Shown one piece after another: positions 20,501 through 31,619 of a DNA stretch of 64,000 nt. Made by a program: the position numbers and the translations under genes. The notes under the pieces are model-generated. The model had not been told where the DNA came from. It did no database searches and saw only the letters and a list, made by a program, of their open reading frames with translations. Every line of letters starts with the position of its first letter. Positions within the stretch are counted from its first letter, which is position 1. Origin of the DNA: Hippopus hippopus (taxonomy: Eukaryota; Mollusca; Bivalvia; Cardiida; Cardiidae). The stretch lies in assembly GCA_946811185.2 (NCBI GenBank), contig OX328102.1, positions 53,173,619 to 53,237,618 on the forward strand, read 5' to 3'.

Positions 20501-23500
20501 TTGTCTTATCAATTTACGCCTGGTGCCGTGCTAACTAAACATTCAAAATGGCTGCCGGTTTTCTAATTTGGTGACGTTTTATCTCATATTTTCCAACTTA
20601 AAAATGGAAAGCTATTTTTTCTAGCATACTTATGGATAAATTTCAGACACACCAATCTTTTACAAAAACAACTGAAGGGAGATTGCGGAGGTATAATCCC
20701 TGAATTGACCAATTTTAGTACGTGGAGTGGGTATTTCAGTGGACATTTACAGCACGGTAGGCTATTCCGGTGCACATTCTTCACGGCAGGCCTCAATAAC
20801 ATGTTGCTGTTTTGACATTAGGTTTAACACTAACCCTCCTTCATAAATGAAATTACAATCTGGTCAAAAACCACAACTTCAGTTATCGTAGTAACTAAAA
20901 AAATACGGGTATTTCGGTGTTTCGGTGCTATTTCGGTATTTCGGTGATTCGTCGGACCCTAGAAAAAGAAATGATTTCTTTGTTTAATTAATGGTATTTT
21001 AGGCCGCTTTCAAAAGTCGGAGTAATATCTTTGTCCAAGATGTTGTCAATGTGAGAGACGGGGATAGTGCCGCTACTTTTCGGTAAAGTGTTAACATAAA
21101 CTGTTACTTCGACCCCATGATCCGGTGTTCAATCGGTAGTGTACGCATTCTTAGACTTGACTCGCCCTCTTCCCTCGCCACATTCTGTACACGGAACAAT
21201 AGTGCTTAATTAATGATCCCACGTAAGTCAATTACACGGGATAAGCCGAGGGTGGTTGACGAAAAATGCCGATTTTTGCGAATTTGAGTCCTGGTATACC
21301 AAGACATCGTAACTACCGTACCTGTTTTGGCAGCAAACAGATCCTATCTTAGCAAACAATTGGCTGTGTTTTATAAACGGACCACTCTTATGAATACGTG
21401 TATATAAAAATCGTTTCCAAGTGTACTTTCGTACAAGAACGCGCCAACATCAAAATATATCGATACAGGTTAGACCAAAACAAGAAAAACCAAAATTTTC
21501 AGACGATCCGGTCAAAAAAAATATTTGTTTACTCGATTGTCTGGATTTATGGTTTTACTTCTGGGTAAACGTTCAAATCCTCAGTTTTTGCCTAGGAGAT
21601 ATACATATATATCATATGACCACTAGTCTCTGTACAGTTGTAGCCTTCAGAAATGAACTGAAAAAATAAATAGTAAAAAAATAAAACCCGGTTTATCGGC
21701 AAATCATGTTACTCGCCTTCAGGAATGAACAGAACTTCTCAAACATTTTCTCCGTAGGTCATTTCCGTTCATACAGAGGACTAAGAAGAAGAAGAAGAAG
21801 AAGATGATGATGATGATGATGATGAAGTGCCTACCTCCGCTGATTTTGTTGGCGACAACTCGTCACCGTGAAAATTGATGTTAAGACCAAGCTTTTGTCC
21901 TTCTACCAGAATACGTCTGGTTTGATCTACATTAAACACGCCCTGTTCACAGAAAACGTCTATGTTGTCTACATGTAACGTACCGCACTGTATCTGACGT
22001 TTTAACTCTGGTAATTGTTCATTTATGACGTCTTCAGTTGCTCCCTCCGCTGTTTGACCTCTGTAACAACATGTTTAGTCTATTAAAATATCCTTAGTAG
22101 TAGTAGCAAAAAGTCGCACGATTCATACGGATTTATAGACAAGTCTGTGCCTGTTGTTTCATCGGAATAAAGATATCTGAGAAGCTTAACGCTTTGTACC
22201 ACACCGTAGTTTAACATTGTAAAATGGATCAGTTAGATCACAAGTTCTCTGAAAAGACTTTGGCCAACTCCCTTGTCACAGGCGAGGTGCACAAACTTTA
22301 GTCCGATAACATATTTGCTTAGATCAGACAGTGCATGCCGGTATCTACAGCTGTGTGTGAGATCTTCATTATGCGCTTGAATGCCTTTGACATTTTATAG
22401 CCATTTTTCTAGTTGCACAATGTGACCTGTCATAAAACTTTTATGTCGATTCTAAATTGCATTCTTAGTCGTATACCAAATGGTTTAGCCATTCAGAAAT
22501 TGCATCACATTTCAAATTTGAAAATTCTTGAGAATTAGACAAAGAATGTTATTTGGTTGGTGAAAACAGGTTGTCTGTGTGTTCTTACCTGGGTACTGCA
22601 TGAGCCCCACAAAATGTCGAGGAGATACCAATGTTCAGTGTCTGTTTTGCCCGTTCGATCACTTTCAACATCTTCATTTCGGTTTTCACGTCAAGTCCAT
22701 AACCGCTTTTGCATTCCACAAGTGTTGTCCCAGTCTGCTGCATATTTCGCAGACGATTTTCAAGTGAAGTGAATAATTCTTCCTCTGTAGCCTGCCGTGT
22801 CTTTTCAACAGTAAAATGTATTCCTCCGCCGGCTTTGTGCACATCCATGTACGTCGCTCCTGCCAACTAATTAAAAATGTGTGTGACTTTTTGCCCCCAT
22901 TAAACTGTAAAACCATAAACAGACCCTTTTAAAGCCTATCATATTAATGCCATCAATGTTTTAACACCAACTAGAGCCCGTTTCCTCACTGGGTAACGAA
23001 GTGCCGATGAAGACACTACCTGAAAGATGATAGGCACACTAGCCGCAGGGTTATATCTGAAATGATATTGAAACGGCGTTTAATACCAAACGAACAAACA
23101 ACCCATATATCCTTACCTTCATAGCAAACTCGTGTACACGATCCCCGGACCATACCGGATGTGTGTGAGCATCGACAAGGCCTGTTGAAAAGTAAGAAAC
23201 GGCGTAGCGTTAACGTGATCATACACCTCTGGTGACCTTTCTTTTTTTTTTAAATTTTCACATTTTCGTTCTCTGACTGATTTTCAATTCAAGACAGTCA
23301 ATGTGCCAACTTCTTAAATCTGCTAAAGAAATGTTTTTTTTTTTAGGGGTGGGGGTTTAGCAGACAAAATAAACAACGATATTAGTTTAATTCTTTACCA
23401 AAGAACAAAAATTTAGGTACGTCTGTTAAAACACTCAGTGCAGACGACAAAAGGATGTGAATCAAACGATGGGGCCTGCTCCGAAAAAGTAGAGAACATA

Positions 23501-26500
23501 GTGGGAAAAAATGAGAATTGTAGATCTAAATTACCGGTATCTCCTTATCCATAAATGTTTTCAAAAGTATTCTTCCTCAGGCTCGTTCAAACACGGGATC
23601 GTTTGGTAAAGAGTTAAATGCTATTTAGGTCATTCTATGAACCGTATGGTTGCTTAACGCGACTCGAGGCGTTATTGCGGAAAATGTTGATCAAGATCAG
23701 ACTGCGCAAAACGCACAGTCGGATCTTCGATCTACACTGTCCGATACGGTAGTTTCTTTCCGGTGAAATCAACTTTTAAACCGCAGTATCTGGGTTTTAC
23801 TATTGACTGGAAATTTACGTTTCATTTATTTAGCAGTTAAAGGGTTAAGAAAATAGAAGACACTGTAGGTCCTGTCTGTAGGCATGTAGATCCAAAAGCT
23901 TCATAGTATACTAAAAAAGACTCTTTGTTACTCCAATTTGAATGATGGTAGAGAGTCAGAGACTATTCGATGGTGTCGCACCACCGCGAACTCCGCCTGG
24001 GCCGTAGAAGTCGTAAGTAGTCTTGTTTGAAAATTTGAAAAGCAAGCAAGCACTTCTGCTGCACTTTTTCATCAGAGAAAATGGAAAGACAATTCTAAAA
24101 TGTGTTTCTGGTTTTGGTTTCATGTTTTCTGTGGAAACTGAGTTCAAGAATGTCATTTCTCTGGGAACCATTTTGTACCTGTGACCACATAAAGGAACAC
24201 GGACTACCACCCGGAAGGCCCTTCACTGTGATTTTAGTTTGTTGTGTAGGCCACTGGACATTATAATGAATAGAAACAAACGGCAACAGAAGAGGGTAAA
24301 AGATGGTGATTTTCACTTTATTTTCATTGTAGCAAAAGACCAGTGGTGTGACACCATATGTAATGGACAAGGGACAAGATGTCAGTTTATAGGTAAATTA
24401 AGTCTGGCCTATGCAGATCAGGCTCATGTTTACTTTTCTAAACCATGAAAAGGCTGCTAAAGGTGGTAAAAATTGGGTTCTTACATTGGTAAGCAATATC
24501 AGTTTAGAGTATAATCACGTAAAAATGTTCATCAGACCATTAACAGAAAAAAGAGCTGTGTTTCATAGCCTACTATTAGCACTGTATAATAATTATGTTC
24601 TATATTCCATGCACCGCTCTTAAAGCTTTTGAGTTCGTGTCATACAATTTGACAAAATATAAGAAAAAAGCTTACCTGGAATTATACTTTTACCCGATGC
24701 ATCCACTTTATGTTTGACCTTGACATTTGGATGTCTCAGCTTCACTTCGTCATCGGTTCCAAGATCCGCCATATTACCATCTCTATTTAATGAACATGAA
24801 TAAGTAGTTTCAGGCTAACCAGTTCAACGTTTTCCACGCAGTCCCTAGGTTTAACAACCCTGATGAAGAAGGATTACGAAAACATTGCGGGAGAAAGGAG
24901 AAAATGCTGGTAACCAGAATTTTCTTCTTTTCCCACTATGGGAATGTTTGGTAAAGGTTTGAATACCGATTTGAACAATTACTAACGTGGGTCATCGGTA
25001 AATGGACAGAGTACGAGGTGTATGAAAAATATAAGATGAAATGAAATGAGCCATACTTTGTCAAAAGGGGGCTTATTGCATCTGCAAAAAGTATCGACTC
25101 TTGTCAGCCTGCGCAGTCCCCGCAGGCTGAAATGGGTCGAATCCATTGGTAAATTTTCTGCATGGCATTGGACCATTCTACAACCAGATCCAGTCGATTG
25201 TTAGACAAAATGGGTTTTATGGATCCATATTTATGTGATGACTTGCTTGGTAAACCATTAGAGCGTCAGATAAAGCCAAAAGACATTATAAGTTTAAATA
25301 TGAGACCCAAATAGTGTGCAAGTTCAGAGTTGCTTCTGTTCAGAATGTCTCAGCAAAGTGGACAGAGTAGATTTTATGATTTTTTCATATTGTTCAGATT
25401 TTTATTAACAAACCAGATTTCAAAATGCATTATCTCATGACTTAGGAAGGAAATGCTGGCAAATTTTCAACGAATAATACAAGAGGGCCACTGGCCCTAA
25501 AGCGCTCACCTGAGTAAAGTCGTCTATGGTTGATGAAAGCTGAAGAGATCCTGGTTTTAATGATGTATTTAACGCATGCGTGTAAGTGACCTACTTTTTG
25601 ACTAACTTGACCTACTTTTGAACTTATCAGAGATATCATCCAGACAAACATTCTAGTAATGTTTCAAGAGTATCAGAAAATGTGGTCTCTAGACTGCACA
25701 CAGTTGTTTTTCTAAGATTTGGCCCAGTGACCTACTTTTTGATCTGTTGTGACTCAATTTCAAGCTAGTCTCAGATTTTAAAAAAAGATAACCTTTCTAA
25801 TCTAGTTTCATAGCTGAAAATGGGGCCTGTAGAGTGCGAACAAGGTTTGTTCAAGATTTAGCCCAGTGACCTACTTTTTGACCCGACATGACCCGTTTTC
25901 AAACCTGTCCAAGAAATCATCAAGACAAATATTCTGACTAAGTTTCATGAGAATCAGGCTGAAAATGTGGCCTCTATACTGCACACAAGGTTTTTCTCAG
26001 ATTAAGCCCGGTGACCTACTTTTTTAGCCGACGTAACCCAATTTCAAACTAGTTTTAGACATTATCAAGACAAAGATTCTGACCAAGTTTAATGAATATC
26101 AGGCTGAAAATGTGGCCTCTACAGTGCACACACGGTTTTTCTAAGATTTGATCCTTTGACCTCCTTTTTTGACCCGACATAACCTAATTTCGAAAGTGTC
26201 TGTAGTATCATTAAGACAAACATTCTGATTAAGTTTCAAGAGTATCGGGCTGAAAATAAGGCCTCTAGAGTGCACACAAGCTTTTTTCTAAAACTTAGCC
26301 CTGTGACCTACTTTTTCACCCGACGTGACCCAATTTCGAACTTGTCCGAGATAACATCAAGACAGACATTCTGACCAATTTTCAAAGACATCAAGCTGAA
26401 ATTGTAGCCTCTAAAGTGCACACAAGGGTTTTCTAAGATTTAGCCCTGTGACCTACTTTTTGACCTGACATGACCTTATTTCAAAACATGTCTGAAATAC

Positions 26501-28141
26501 CATCAAGACAAACGTTCTGACCAAGTTTCCTGAGTTTCAGGCTCAAAATGTAGCCTCTAGAAAGCACACAAAGTTTTTCTAAGATGTAGCTCTGTGACCT
26601 TCTTTTTGACCCGACATGACCCAATTCCACAATTCTCCGAGATATCATCAAGACAAACATTCTGACCAGGTTTCGTGAGTATCGGGCTGAAAATGTGGCC
26701 CATACAGTGCACACAAGCATTTTCTAAGATTTAGCCATGTGACCTACTTTTTGATCTGACGTAACCCAATTTCGAAGTTGTCCAAGATATTGTCAAGACA
26801 AATATCCTGACCAAGTTTCATGAGTTTCTGACTGGAAATGTAGCCTCTAGAGCGCACACAAGGTAAATGTTGACGCCTTGACGACGCACACAGCACGATC
26901 ACAAAATCTCACTTTACGCACCTCGTGCTCAGGTGTGCTAAAAAAAAAAGAGAAGTGTAAGAAAGAATAATTTTGGACGGTGTTTCCCTAGAGGTACTCT
27001 AGCCTCATTACGCGCCAGAATTTCGCAGAAGATAATAAGAATGTCACATGGCCAATAGCACCGTTGTCTGCGCATGTCATATAATTCAAAGATTGACCTT
27101 TCTGCTATAATGACGCATCTCTATCCTAGACGGGATCAATCTTAATACGCGGTGAGCAGAACTTTAAACTCTGTCGCTAAAAGTAGCAAGCGGAAAATGG
27201 CTAAAAATTATACGTGTGTGGAGAAGTCAAACCTGTTTTTCGCTCCGAAAAATGTGCCGGCTTTTGACCTATTTATTCGAACTGATAAAAATTGAATAGA
27301 TAGAAATTTGTGATTCATCAAAATTGTAGACATGTTTATTTTTAGGGCCCTTGCCTATTTGCAGGCAAATCTACGCCATCAGTCCTTTTTAAGGATACTT
27401 CTTCTTTTCAAATTCGCTGTGCACATCGATTGCCATCTTGAATAGTCCGGCTCTGTACCCAGAATGCCGATATCAGACAGGTGTGTGTTTGAAATATGCC
27501 TCACAGCGGAAGATAATACAACACGTCGATTATGTTGTGTCGTGTTCAATAAGTACGGTGATGTCATATTTGATTTCTTTACCCTTAAGCAGCTTAGCGC
27601 GACTCAAGGCTCTTTGCGGACAATGTAGGTCAAGATCAGACTGCACAAAATGCACAATATGTGCAGTCTGATCTTTGAACTTCACTGTCCGATATGGTGA
27701 GTTTTTCTTCAAGCAACAAGCACACTGTAACCGCAATGTTCAGTCATATGCTATTGGCTGGAAATCTTTATTCTATTTATTTAGCAGTATAGGGGTTAAA
27801 AATAAACGGAGTCAACGATTGCAAAACGACCATCCCAAAATGATACATGTTTACTAAATTTAGGGGTCCAATACCTTTTTATTAGCAGAGAAAATAAATT
27901 TTGTAGTATTTATCAGCTTTAACAAGAAAATTCAAATCTTAGCAAAACAATCATAAGAGGCCACTTTAAGGGCTAAGTAAGCAATGATTACGTACTGGTC
28001 TATCAGGATGCTGTACCCAACACCGTCTGTCTGGAGGATATCGACCTGCTGCATGGCCTTGCCATGTCGCTCCCGCCGTCCGTCCGCCACCACCTGGACA
28101 ATTTGTCGGGCAGAATGTATTAACATCTTATAATCCTCCAT
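17477..28141 (-). CDS. AMDHD1: AMDHD1, imidazolonepropionase (amidohydrolase), complete 8-exon gene
   Basis: The gene encodes imidazolonepropionase, which hydrolyses imidazolone-5-propanoate to N-formimino-L-glutamate in histidine degradation. Coding exons on the minus strand are 28141-27996, 24782-24676, 23181-23117, 22866-22589, 22060-21835, 19901-19683, 18559-18399 and 17573-17477. Every junction has GT/AG and the phases agree, giving 1,299 nt (432 aa plus stop), close to the vertebrate protein of about 426 aa. Visible active-site features are DAHTHPVW (His90 and His92), NFHGDE (His263, Glu266), SHLEE (His286) and GSDFNPN (Asp337), the expected metal and substrate residues of the HutI/AMDHD1 family. 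The introns are full of MITEs, a ~145-bp tandem-repeat element (intron 1) and a 1-kb transposon (before exon 6). I see no AATAAA within about 250 bp after the stop. A partial copy lies at 8393-9766. Confidence 0.95.
17760..18080 (+). mobile_element. tRNA-derived SINE in AMDHD1 intron 7
   Basis: B box GGTTCGATTCTTC followed by CTCGGACAATTTCTGTCC, GTGAGAGTGTCCATGGCC and the end GATATGACTGAAATACCG. It runs antisense to the gene. Confidence 0.7.
18160..18365 (+). mobile_element. family B MITE in AMDHD1 intron 7
   Basis: Clear hairpin: CAGCCTGCGCGACCTGCGCAGGCTG at the centre, flanked by AAAAAGT/ACTTTTT. Confidence 0.7.
18399..18559 (-). CDS. AMDHD1: AMDHD1 coding exon 7 (aa 348-401)
   Basis: Acceptor TATTTTTCAG|CCAATG, donor GATAG|GTATAC. 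It encodes PMVMHLACVTMRMSMPEAL and HGSIEVGKFGNLVVLNTD, the C-terminal helix and beta-sandwich part of the amidohydrolase fold. Confidence 0.94.
18593..18726 (+). mobile_element. partial TTAA MITE in AMDHD1 intron 6
   Basis: Internally deleted; joined head to tail with the next copy. Confidence 0.65.
18724..18952 (+). mobile_element. TTAA MITE copy in AMDHD1 intron 6
   Basis: Clean copy with AATGCTGGTAACCAGCATT at its centre and a right border GGTAAAGAGTTAA. Confidence 0.85.
18953..19235 (-). mobile_element. degenerate tRNA-derived SINE
   Basis: GTTTACGCCGTTTCCTTCAG, CTATCCTTGTATTCCTGGAG and CAACTGGCTGCTTTCC match the SINE body in order; the head near 19190-19235 is decayed. Confidence 0.65.
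19357..19554 (+). mobile_element. TTAA MITE copy in AMDHD1 intron 6
   Basis: Left TTAACCCTTTACCACAC intact; the left half of the central hairpin is deleted. Confidence 0.75.
19683..19901 (-). CDS. AMDHD1: AMDHD1 coding exon 6 (aa 275-347), catalytic Asp
   Basis: The exon is 219 bp, phase 0 at both ends, from ATAACCCAG|CTTGGT to ATG|GTATGT. It encodes AISHLEE, VLPTTAYILRL and GSDFNPNAY with the metal-binding aspartate. The acceptor is only 17 bp from the end of a 1,041-bp transposon whose target duplication forms part of the pyrimidine tract. Confidence 0.95.
19919..20959. mobile_element. 1,041-bp TIR transposon in AMDHD1 intron 5
   Basis: The ends read CGGTCCGTCGAATCACCGAA on the left and, reversed, GGGTCCGACGAATCACCGAA on the right, each followed by repeats of CACCGAAATAC. 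It is flanked by TAGAAAAAG at 19910-19918 and 20960-20968, a 9-bp duplication. No transposase ORF, so non-autonomous. Duplication length suggests Mutator-like; this is not certain. Confidence 0.85.
20969..21782. other. AMDHD1 intron 5, unique part
   Basis: No repeat recognised; an 82-codon plus-strand ORF here lacks any familiar feature and is antisense to the intron. Confidence 0.4.
21783..21826. repeat. (GAA)n(GAT)n microsatellite after AMDHD1 exon 5
   Basis: Trinucleotide tract in intron 5 just beyond the donor; the same tract, with different unit numbers, joins LINE and AMDHD1 copy at 8393-8424. Confidence 0.92.
21835..22060 (-). CDS. AMDHD1: AMDHD1 coding exon 5 (aa 199-274), metal His
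   Basis: The 226-bp exon lies between GTTGTTACAG and GAG|GTAGGC. It encodes HVDNIDVFCEQGVF and then NFHGDE with the third metal-ligand histidine. Just 5 bp past the donor the intron begins a GAT/GAA microsatellite that marks the edge of the segment copied to 8393-9766. Confidence 0.96.
22589..22866 (-). CDS. AMDHD1: AMDHD1 coding exon 4 (aa 107-198)
   Basis: The 278-bp exon runs from TTTTAATTAG|TTGGCA to CCCAG|GTAAGA. It encodes LAGATYMDVHKAGGGIHF, the invariant TLVECKSGYGLD segment and GAHAVP. The first codon is TTG (Leu), an internal codon and not a start. Confidence 0.96.
23117..23181 (-). CDS. AMDHD1: AMDHD1 coding exon 3 (aa 85-106), metal-binding HxH
   Basis: A 65-bp exon between TTTTCAACAG and AAG|GTAAGG. 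It encodes LVDAHTHPVW, with the two histidines expected to hold the catalytic metal, and ends HEFAMK in phase 0. The copied segment found at 8393-9766 starts 2 bp inside this exon. Confidence 0.95.
23387..23617 (-). mobile_element. TTAA MITE copy in AMDHD1 intron 2
   Basis: Both TTAA borders present; hairpin interior diverged. Confidence 0.75.
23635..23850 (+). mobile_element. family C MITE in AMDHD1 intron 2
   Basis: TTAACGCGACTCGAGGCG, hairpin GATCAGACTGCGC to GCACAGTCGGATC, then CTGTCCGATACGG. Confidence 0.7.
24676..24782 (-). CDS. AMDHD1: AMDHD1 coding exon 2 (aa 49-85)
   Basis: The acceptor is AAATAG and the donor CCAG|GTAAGC. The exon encodes DGNMADLGTDDEV through VDASGKSIIP, the segment before the metal-binding HxH strand. 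It was too short for a long-ORF search and was placed by joining phases on both sides. Confidence 0.88.
24813..24961 (+). mobile_element. partial TTAA MITE next to AMDHD1 exon 2
   Basis: Left half and the hairpin AAATGCTGGTAACCAGAATT; the right arm is lost. Confidence 0.65.
25035..25260 (-). mobile_element. family B MITE in AMDHD1 intron 1
   Basis: CAGCCTGCGCAGTCCCCGCAGGCTG hairpin and the outer TTATGGATCCATATTTATG. Confidence 0.7.
25479..26949 (-). mobile_element. ~145-bp tandem-repeat element (Helentron/HINE-like), AMDHD1 intron 1
   Basis: About nine imperfect units containing CATCAAGACAAACATTCTGA, CCTCTAGAGTGCACACAAGG and GTGACCTACTTTTTGACC. One end has the hairpin AGGGCCACTGGCCCT next to ACAAG; the other ends with AGCACACCTGAGCACGAGG. 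Same family as 61854-63590 but reversed. Similar tandem-core elements in bivalves have been linked to Helitron-type transposition; that link is inference here. Confidence 0.75.
27590..27800 (+). mobile_element. family C MITE in AMDHD1 intron 1
   Basis: CTTAGCGCGACTCAAGGC, hairpin GATCAGACTGCAC to GTGCAGTCTGATC, then CTGTCCGATATGG; the best copy. Confidence 0.75.
27996..28141 (-). CDS. AMDHD1: AMDHD1 coding exon 1 (aa 1-48)
   Basis: The exon runs from the first ATG (MEDYKMLIHSARQIV) to CCA|GTACGT and ends in phase 2. A downstream GTAATC donor would also be GT but would not keep frame with exon 2, so GTACGT is preferred. The start is the first Met of the open frame; it is less certain than the other borders because the N-terminus is poorly conserved. 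Confidence 0.8.
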
Positions 28142-28462
28142 ATTTGGTCAAGTTTTCTTGTTATCTTCACGAAAAAGTGTACATGTAGTTGTGTCTATTT
28201 AAATGTACACTATATTCGATAAACAAATTTTGTGTCAAAGGTAAGTCCTGGGCACCGCAAATTTCGTCATTTTCGCTTTAATTGCTTGATTTTCGTTTGG
28301 TTTTCGTCGCCACCGGTTAGAAGAGTGTAAGTTATGTTACGGGGAATAGTGCAAGATACAGGACAAGACCCATCCTGAATTATGTCTCGTTCGAACCGAC
28401 ACCCTCAAGTCCCCGAGATTTGTATCTTGCAAGTCTAATGTCCACTTGAGCTATTCCGATTA

Positions 28463-28690
28463 ACAACACATTCCCGAATTTTAACTACCTTTCTAAAGAA
28501 GAATTAAAAAAAAAAAAAACATCGTTGGAAAAGGAGAAAATTCGGGTAACTACCAATTTCTCCTTTTCCCACAATGTTTTTTACGCTTTCAACAGACAAT
28601 GCATCAAATTGCACCCCATTTAACTTGTTGTTTTCAAAACTTTCGATTTGGACAGGTCTAAACTTGTGTCGTTTGCATGGTTTTGGTTAA
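28463..28690 (+). mobile_element. TTAA MITE copy
   Basis: AACACATTCCCGAATTTTAAC start; arm ACTTTCGATTTGGACAGG near the end. Confidence 0.7.
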
Positions 28691-28852
28691 TAGTTAAAAC
28701 ACCTGTGGCCAGACTGTGTAAGTTGATATTTATATTGTGGAGCTCTTTTTGTACAGTAACGTCTCAAAATGTGTTTACTTACCAATATGCAAGTTATGGG
28801 TCCGATCCTCGCCTTGGACAAAGTTCTCTGATCTGATGATCTTGGATGTGCA

Positions 28853-29068
28853 CTGTTGATTGAATGGTGTTTTACGCCGCTTTCAACAATTGTTCAGTTA
28901 TATCACGACGACGGCTCACATATTCATGTATTTCCTAGGTTCCACCAGTACTAGGCTGAGGCTCAGATGGACACTCCCACAAAAGGCCCGGTGGATCCAG
29001 TGAGGCTCGAACGCGGGGCCTCCAGGTCACGCGTCCTACACTTTACCACTGAGCCACGCAGGACCCCG
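28853..29068 (-). mobile_element. tRNA-derived SINE
   Basis: Head at right: GTGGCTCAGTGGTAAAGTG and GTTCGAGCC on the minus strand; tail at left: GGCGTAAAACACCATTCAAT. The body variant includes CACCAGTACTAGGCTGAGGC, shared with the copy at 54.9 kb. Confidence 0.8.
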
Positions 29069-29086
29069 GGTGTGCGCTGTTCCATT

Positions 29087-29104
29087 TCATATATATATAT
29101 ACAT

Positions 29105-29182
<78 letters not shown>
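29087..29182. repeat. (AT)n(AC)n(AT)n(AG)n compound microsatellite
   Basis: Four dinucleotide blocks in a row directly after a SINE head. Confidence 0.95.
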
Positions 29183-29924
29183 AATAAATAAGTAAATAAC
29201 TAGATAAATAAATACTGAGCACATAGTAGCAATCTACAATTTGACAAATTCCCCGTCCCGGCAAAGACTCTCAGTTGAGACATTTTTCTAAATAAAAAAG
29301 GATTTTTTTTCGCCAAGCGGTCCATTCTTGCATGTAGGAAAAATTGTTGAATGGTAAATAATGTCTAAGTAAGAGTGGACCGATTCCAAAAAATCTTATT
29401 TGCGATCATGCATTATCTCCCGCTAGGTGGCATTCTACAAATACACATCTATCTAATTTGGGCATTCTGGGTAGAGAACCGGACTACTTTTCAAAACAAC
29501 CGTTACTTTGAATTTCAAAATGAAATAAACGTTTACTCAAAAAAACGCTACCTGGTGCGATTCAGTCAGCTATGATCGGCTAGCATGTAACCTATGCACC
29601 GGCCATTTATTAAAACAGCCCCTACATGCTTGGGTAATAGGCTAATAGCTTCGGTATCAGCCCTACTTTTCCCTAATATTCGGGGGTGGGTGATGCGTCA
29701 TAGCAGACAGGTCGAATCTTTGAAGAATATGACATGCACAGACAACGTGCGATCATGGCCGTCTTGTTTGTCCTACTTTCGTCTCTGGGGTCTTGCCTTT
29801 CTCAATGGTGAACGTGTACGATTCGCAACCTGGACCTCCCGGGTTCGACCCCAATCCTAGGCTCTGTTTTTTTTTTTGTATGCGTGCCCTTCGGCTTCAA
29901 CAAATTCTTGTTGTGGTGAAAGCC

Positions 29925-30070
29925 AGGGCCCGTATTCAAGAACCATTCTTAGATTCATTCTTAGTGATCTTCTAAATTTAGAAAGTAACGCAGCTTCTGA
30001 TTGGCGGAACCATTTGTTACTTTCAAATTTAGTAAAATTTTGAGAATAAGACTAAGAATGTCCTTAACAT
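29925..30070. mobile_element. palindromic repeat GGGCCCGTATTCAAGAAC type
   Basis: The ends are inverse: CATTCTTAGATTCATTCTTAG and CTAAGAATGTCCTTAAC-like, with CTTCTGATTGGC in the middle. A relative lies at 36330. Confidence 0.65.
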
Positions 30071-30084
30071 TTAAAAAAAAAAAT

Positions 30085-30284
30085 AAAACTACCCTCCTGA
30101 AGAAGGCTTGTAAAAAAATTGTAGGAAAAGGAGAAAAGGTTTCCAGCATTTTCTCCTTTTCCCACAATGTTTTCTACCCTGTCAAATAACTAAACGTTCA
30201 TTAGTACCACTTTAAAAGTTGTTGCTTGCTGATGCTCTTAATTCGGAAGGGTCTAAATTTTATTGTTTGGTAAAAGGTTAAGAA
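30085..30284 (+). mobile_element. TTAA MITE copy lacking its left end
   Basis: Starts at ACTACCCTCCTGAAGAAGG; right border TTTGGTAAAAGGTTAA intact. Confidence 0.7.
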
Positions 30285-30446
30285 TGTTAATATGGACACA
30301 AGATATATTTCAACAGGCGAGCTGTCCCCGTGATATGACCGACAAAGTTGAAAGCGGCGTAAAACACGAAGCACACTAACTTCTATCTTATCTAACGATT
30401 GCCTCATCGCACGTGACAACGCATATCAGTTTTTATAGTTTGCCTC

Positions 30447-30651
30447 TTTACCATACGGCAAAAATTTGGACCTTTCCAAAAACAAAGCATTTACACACAA
30501 ATCAAACGTGGCTCAAACGGTGGAGGGTAGAAAACATTGCGTGAAAAGGAGTAAATGCTGGTTACCAGCATTTTCTCTTTTTCCCACGATATTTTCTAAA
30601 GCCTTCTTCCTTAGGGTTGTTAAAAGTCGGGGATGTGTGGTAAAGTGTTAA
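30447..30651 (-). mobile_element. TTAA MITE copy, reverse
   Basis: Hairpin AATGCTGGTTACCAGCATT and end TGTGGTAAAGTGTTAA. Confidence 0.8.
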
Positions 30652-30915
30652 ACATCGCTATGTCATAGACGACGTTTTAAAGTTTAGAATCTATATATTT
30701 CAATTTAGTTTGAGAAATTTTACGCTTAGTTGTGATAGCGGCTTATTGTCTGACTGTACATTTTTTTTTTTTGTAAGTTAGTTTGTTGGTTTTGGTATTC
30801 AAAGTCCTTTCCAACATACCAAAGCACAAATCAATGAGTTTTTTTTTTCTTTAAACAAGTACTTCGCACTACTCTTTTTCCAAGTCACTGACTGCTAACC
30901 TAAATAAATACCACC

Positions 30916-31228
30916 GTTTGACTGATTGTCTGAATGGTGTTTAACGCCGTTTTCAACATTATTTCAGTTATATCACGGCGGCCAGTGCACCTATCCATGC
31001 TTTCTTGGAGTTTGTTTACCAGTACTCCGCACAATATTCTTTCCAAGCCACTGGCTGCTTTCCCACATAATTATCGTCGAAACAATGGTCAGCAGTCAGA
31101 GAGGAGCGAATCCTGTCCCAATGACTATCATTAATCCTTGGAAAGAAACTGGCCAAGCCAGTGATCGAACCAGCGACCCCCTATTCTCAAGTTCTGTACA
31201 CTACCGACTGAGCTACCGGGGCTTGGCG
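30916..31228 (-). mobile_element. full-length tRNA-derived SINE
   Basis: Head CCCCGGTAGCTCAGTCGGTA and GGTTCGATCAC on the minus strand; body CCACTGGCTGCTTTCCCACA; tail GGCGTTAAACACCATTCAGA. One of the most complete copies. Confidence 0.85.
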
Positions 31229-31413
31229 AAACCATGTTTGAACAGCGGTTAGATAGTACGAACCCTACGCAATGACTCATCATCCCTCGGTGGGAAAATT
31301 GGCCGAGTATAGAATGATACCAACAACACCTGGGTCTCAGCGCAAACAAGGCGATGTTAATCATTCCTTTATGAAACGAGCAGTTCACATACACAATATT
31401 TTCTATGATGTTT

Positions 31414-31613
31414 TCATCTTTTACCATACAATCTCGAAGGCTTTTAAGAACATTGTGGGAAAAGGAGAAAATGCTGATTACCAACATTTTCTCCTTTTCC
31501 CACAATGTTTTCTACCCTTTAAAAGACAACTTTGCTCATCTAACCTACATTTAATTTTTCGGCTGCATTCACTTTGGGCAAGTCTAAAATTTTGTCGTTT
31601 GATCAACATTTAA
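31414..31613 (+). mobile_element. TTAA MITE copy
   Basis: Strong hairpin AAATGCTGATTACCAACATT; left border decayed. Confidence 0.75.
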
Positions 31614-31619
31614 AAGGCA

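Noticed and set aside
25479..26949. CRISPR-like array
   Set aside because: Units are contiguous ~145-bp tandem repeats without spacers, in a eukaryotic intron.
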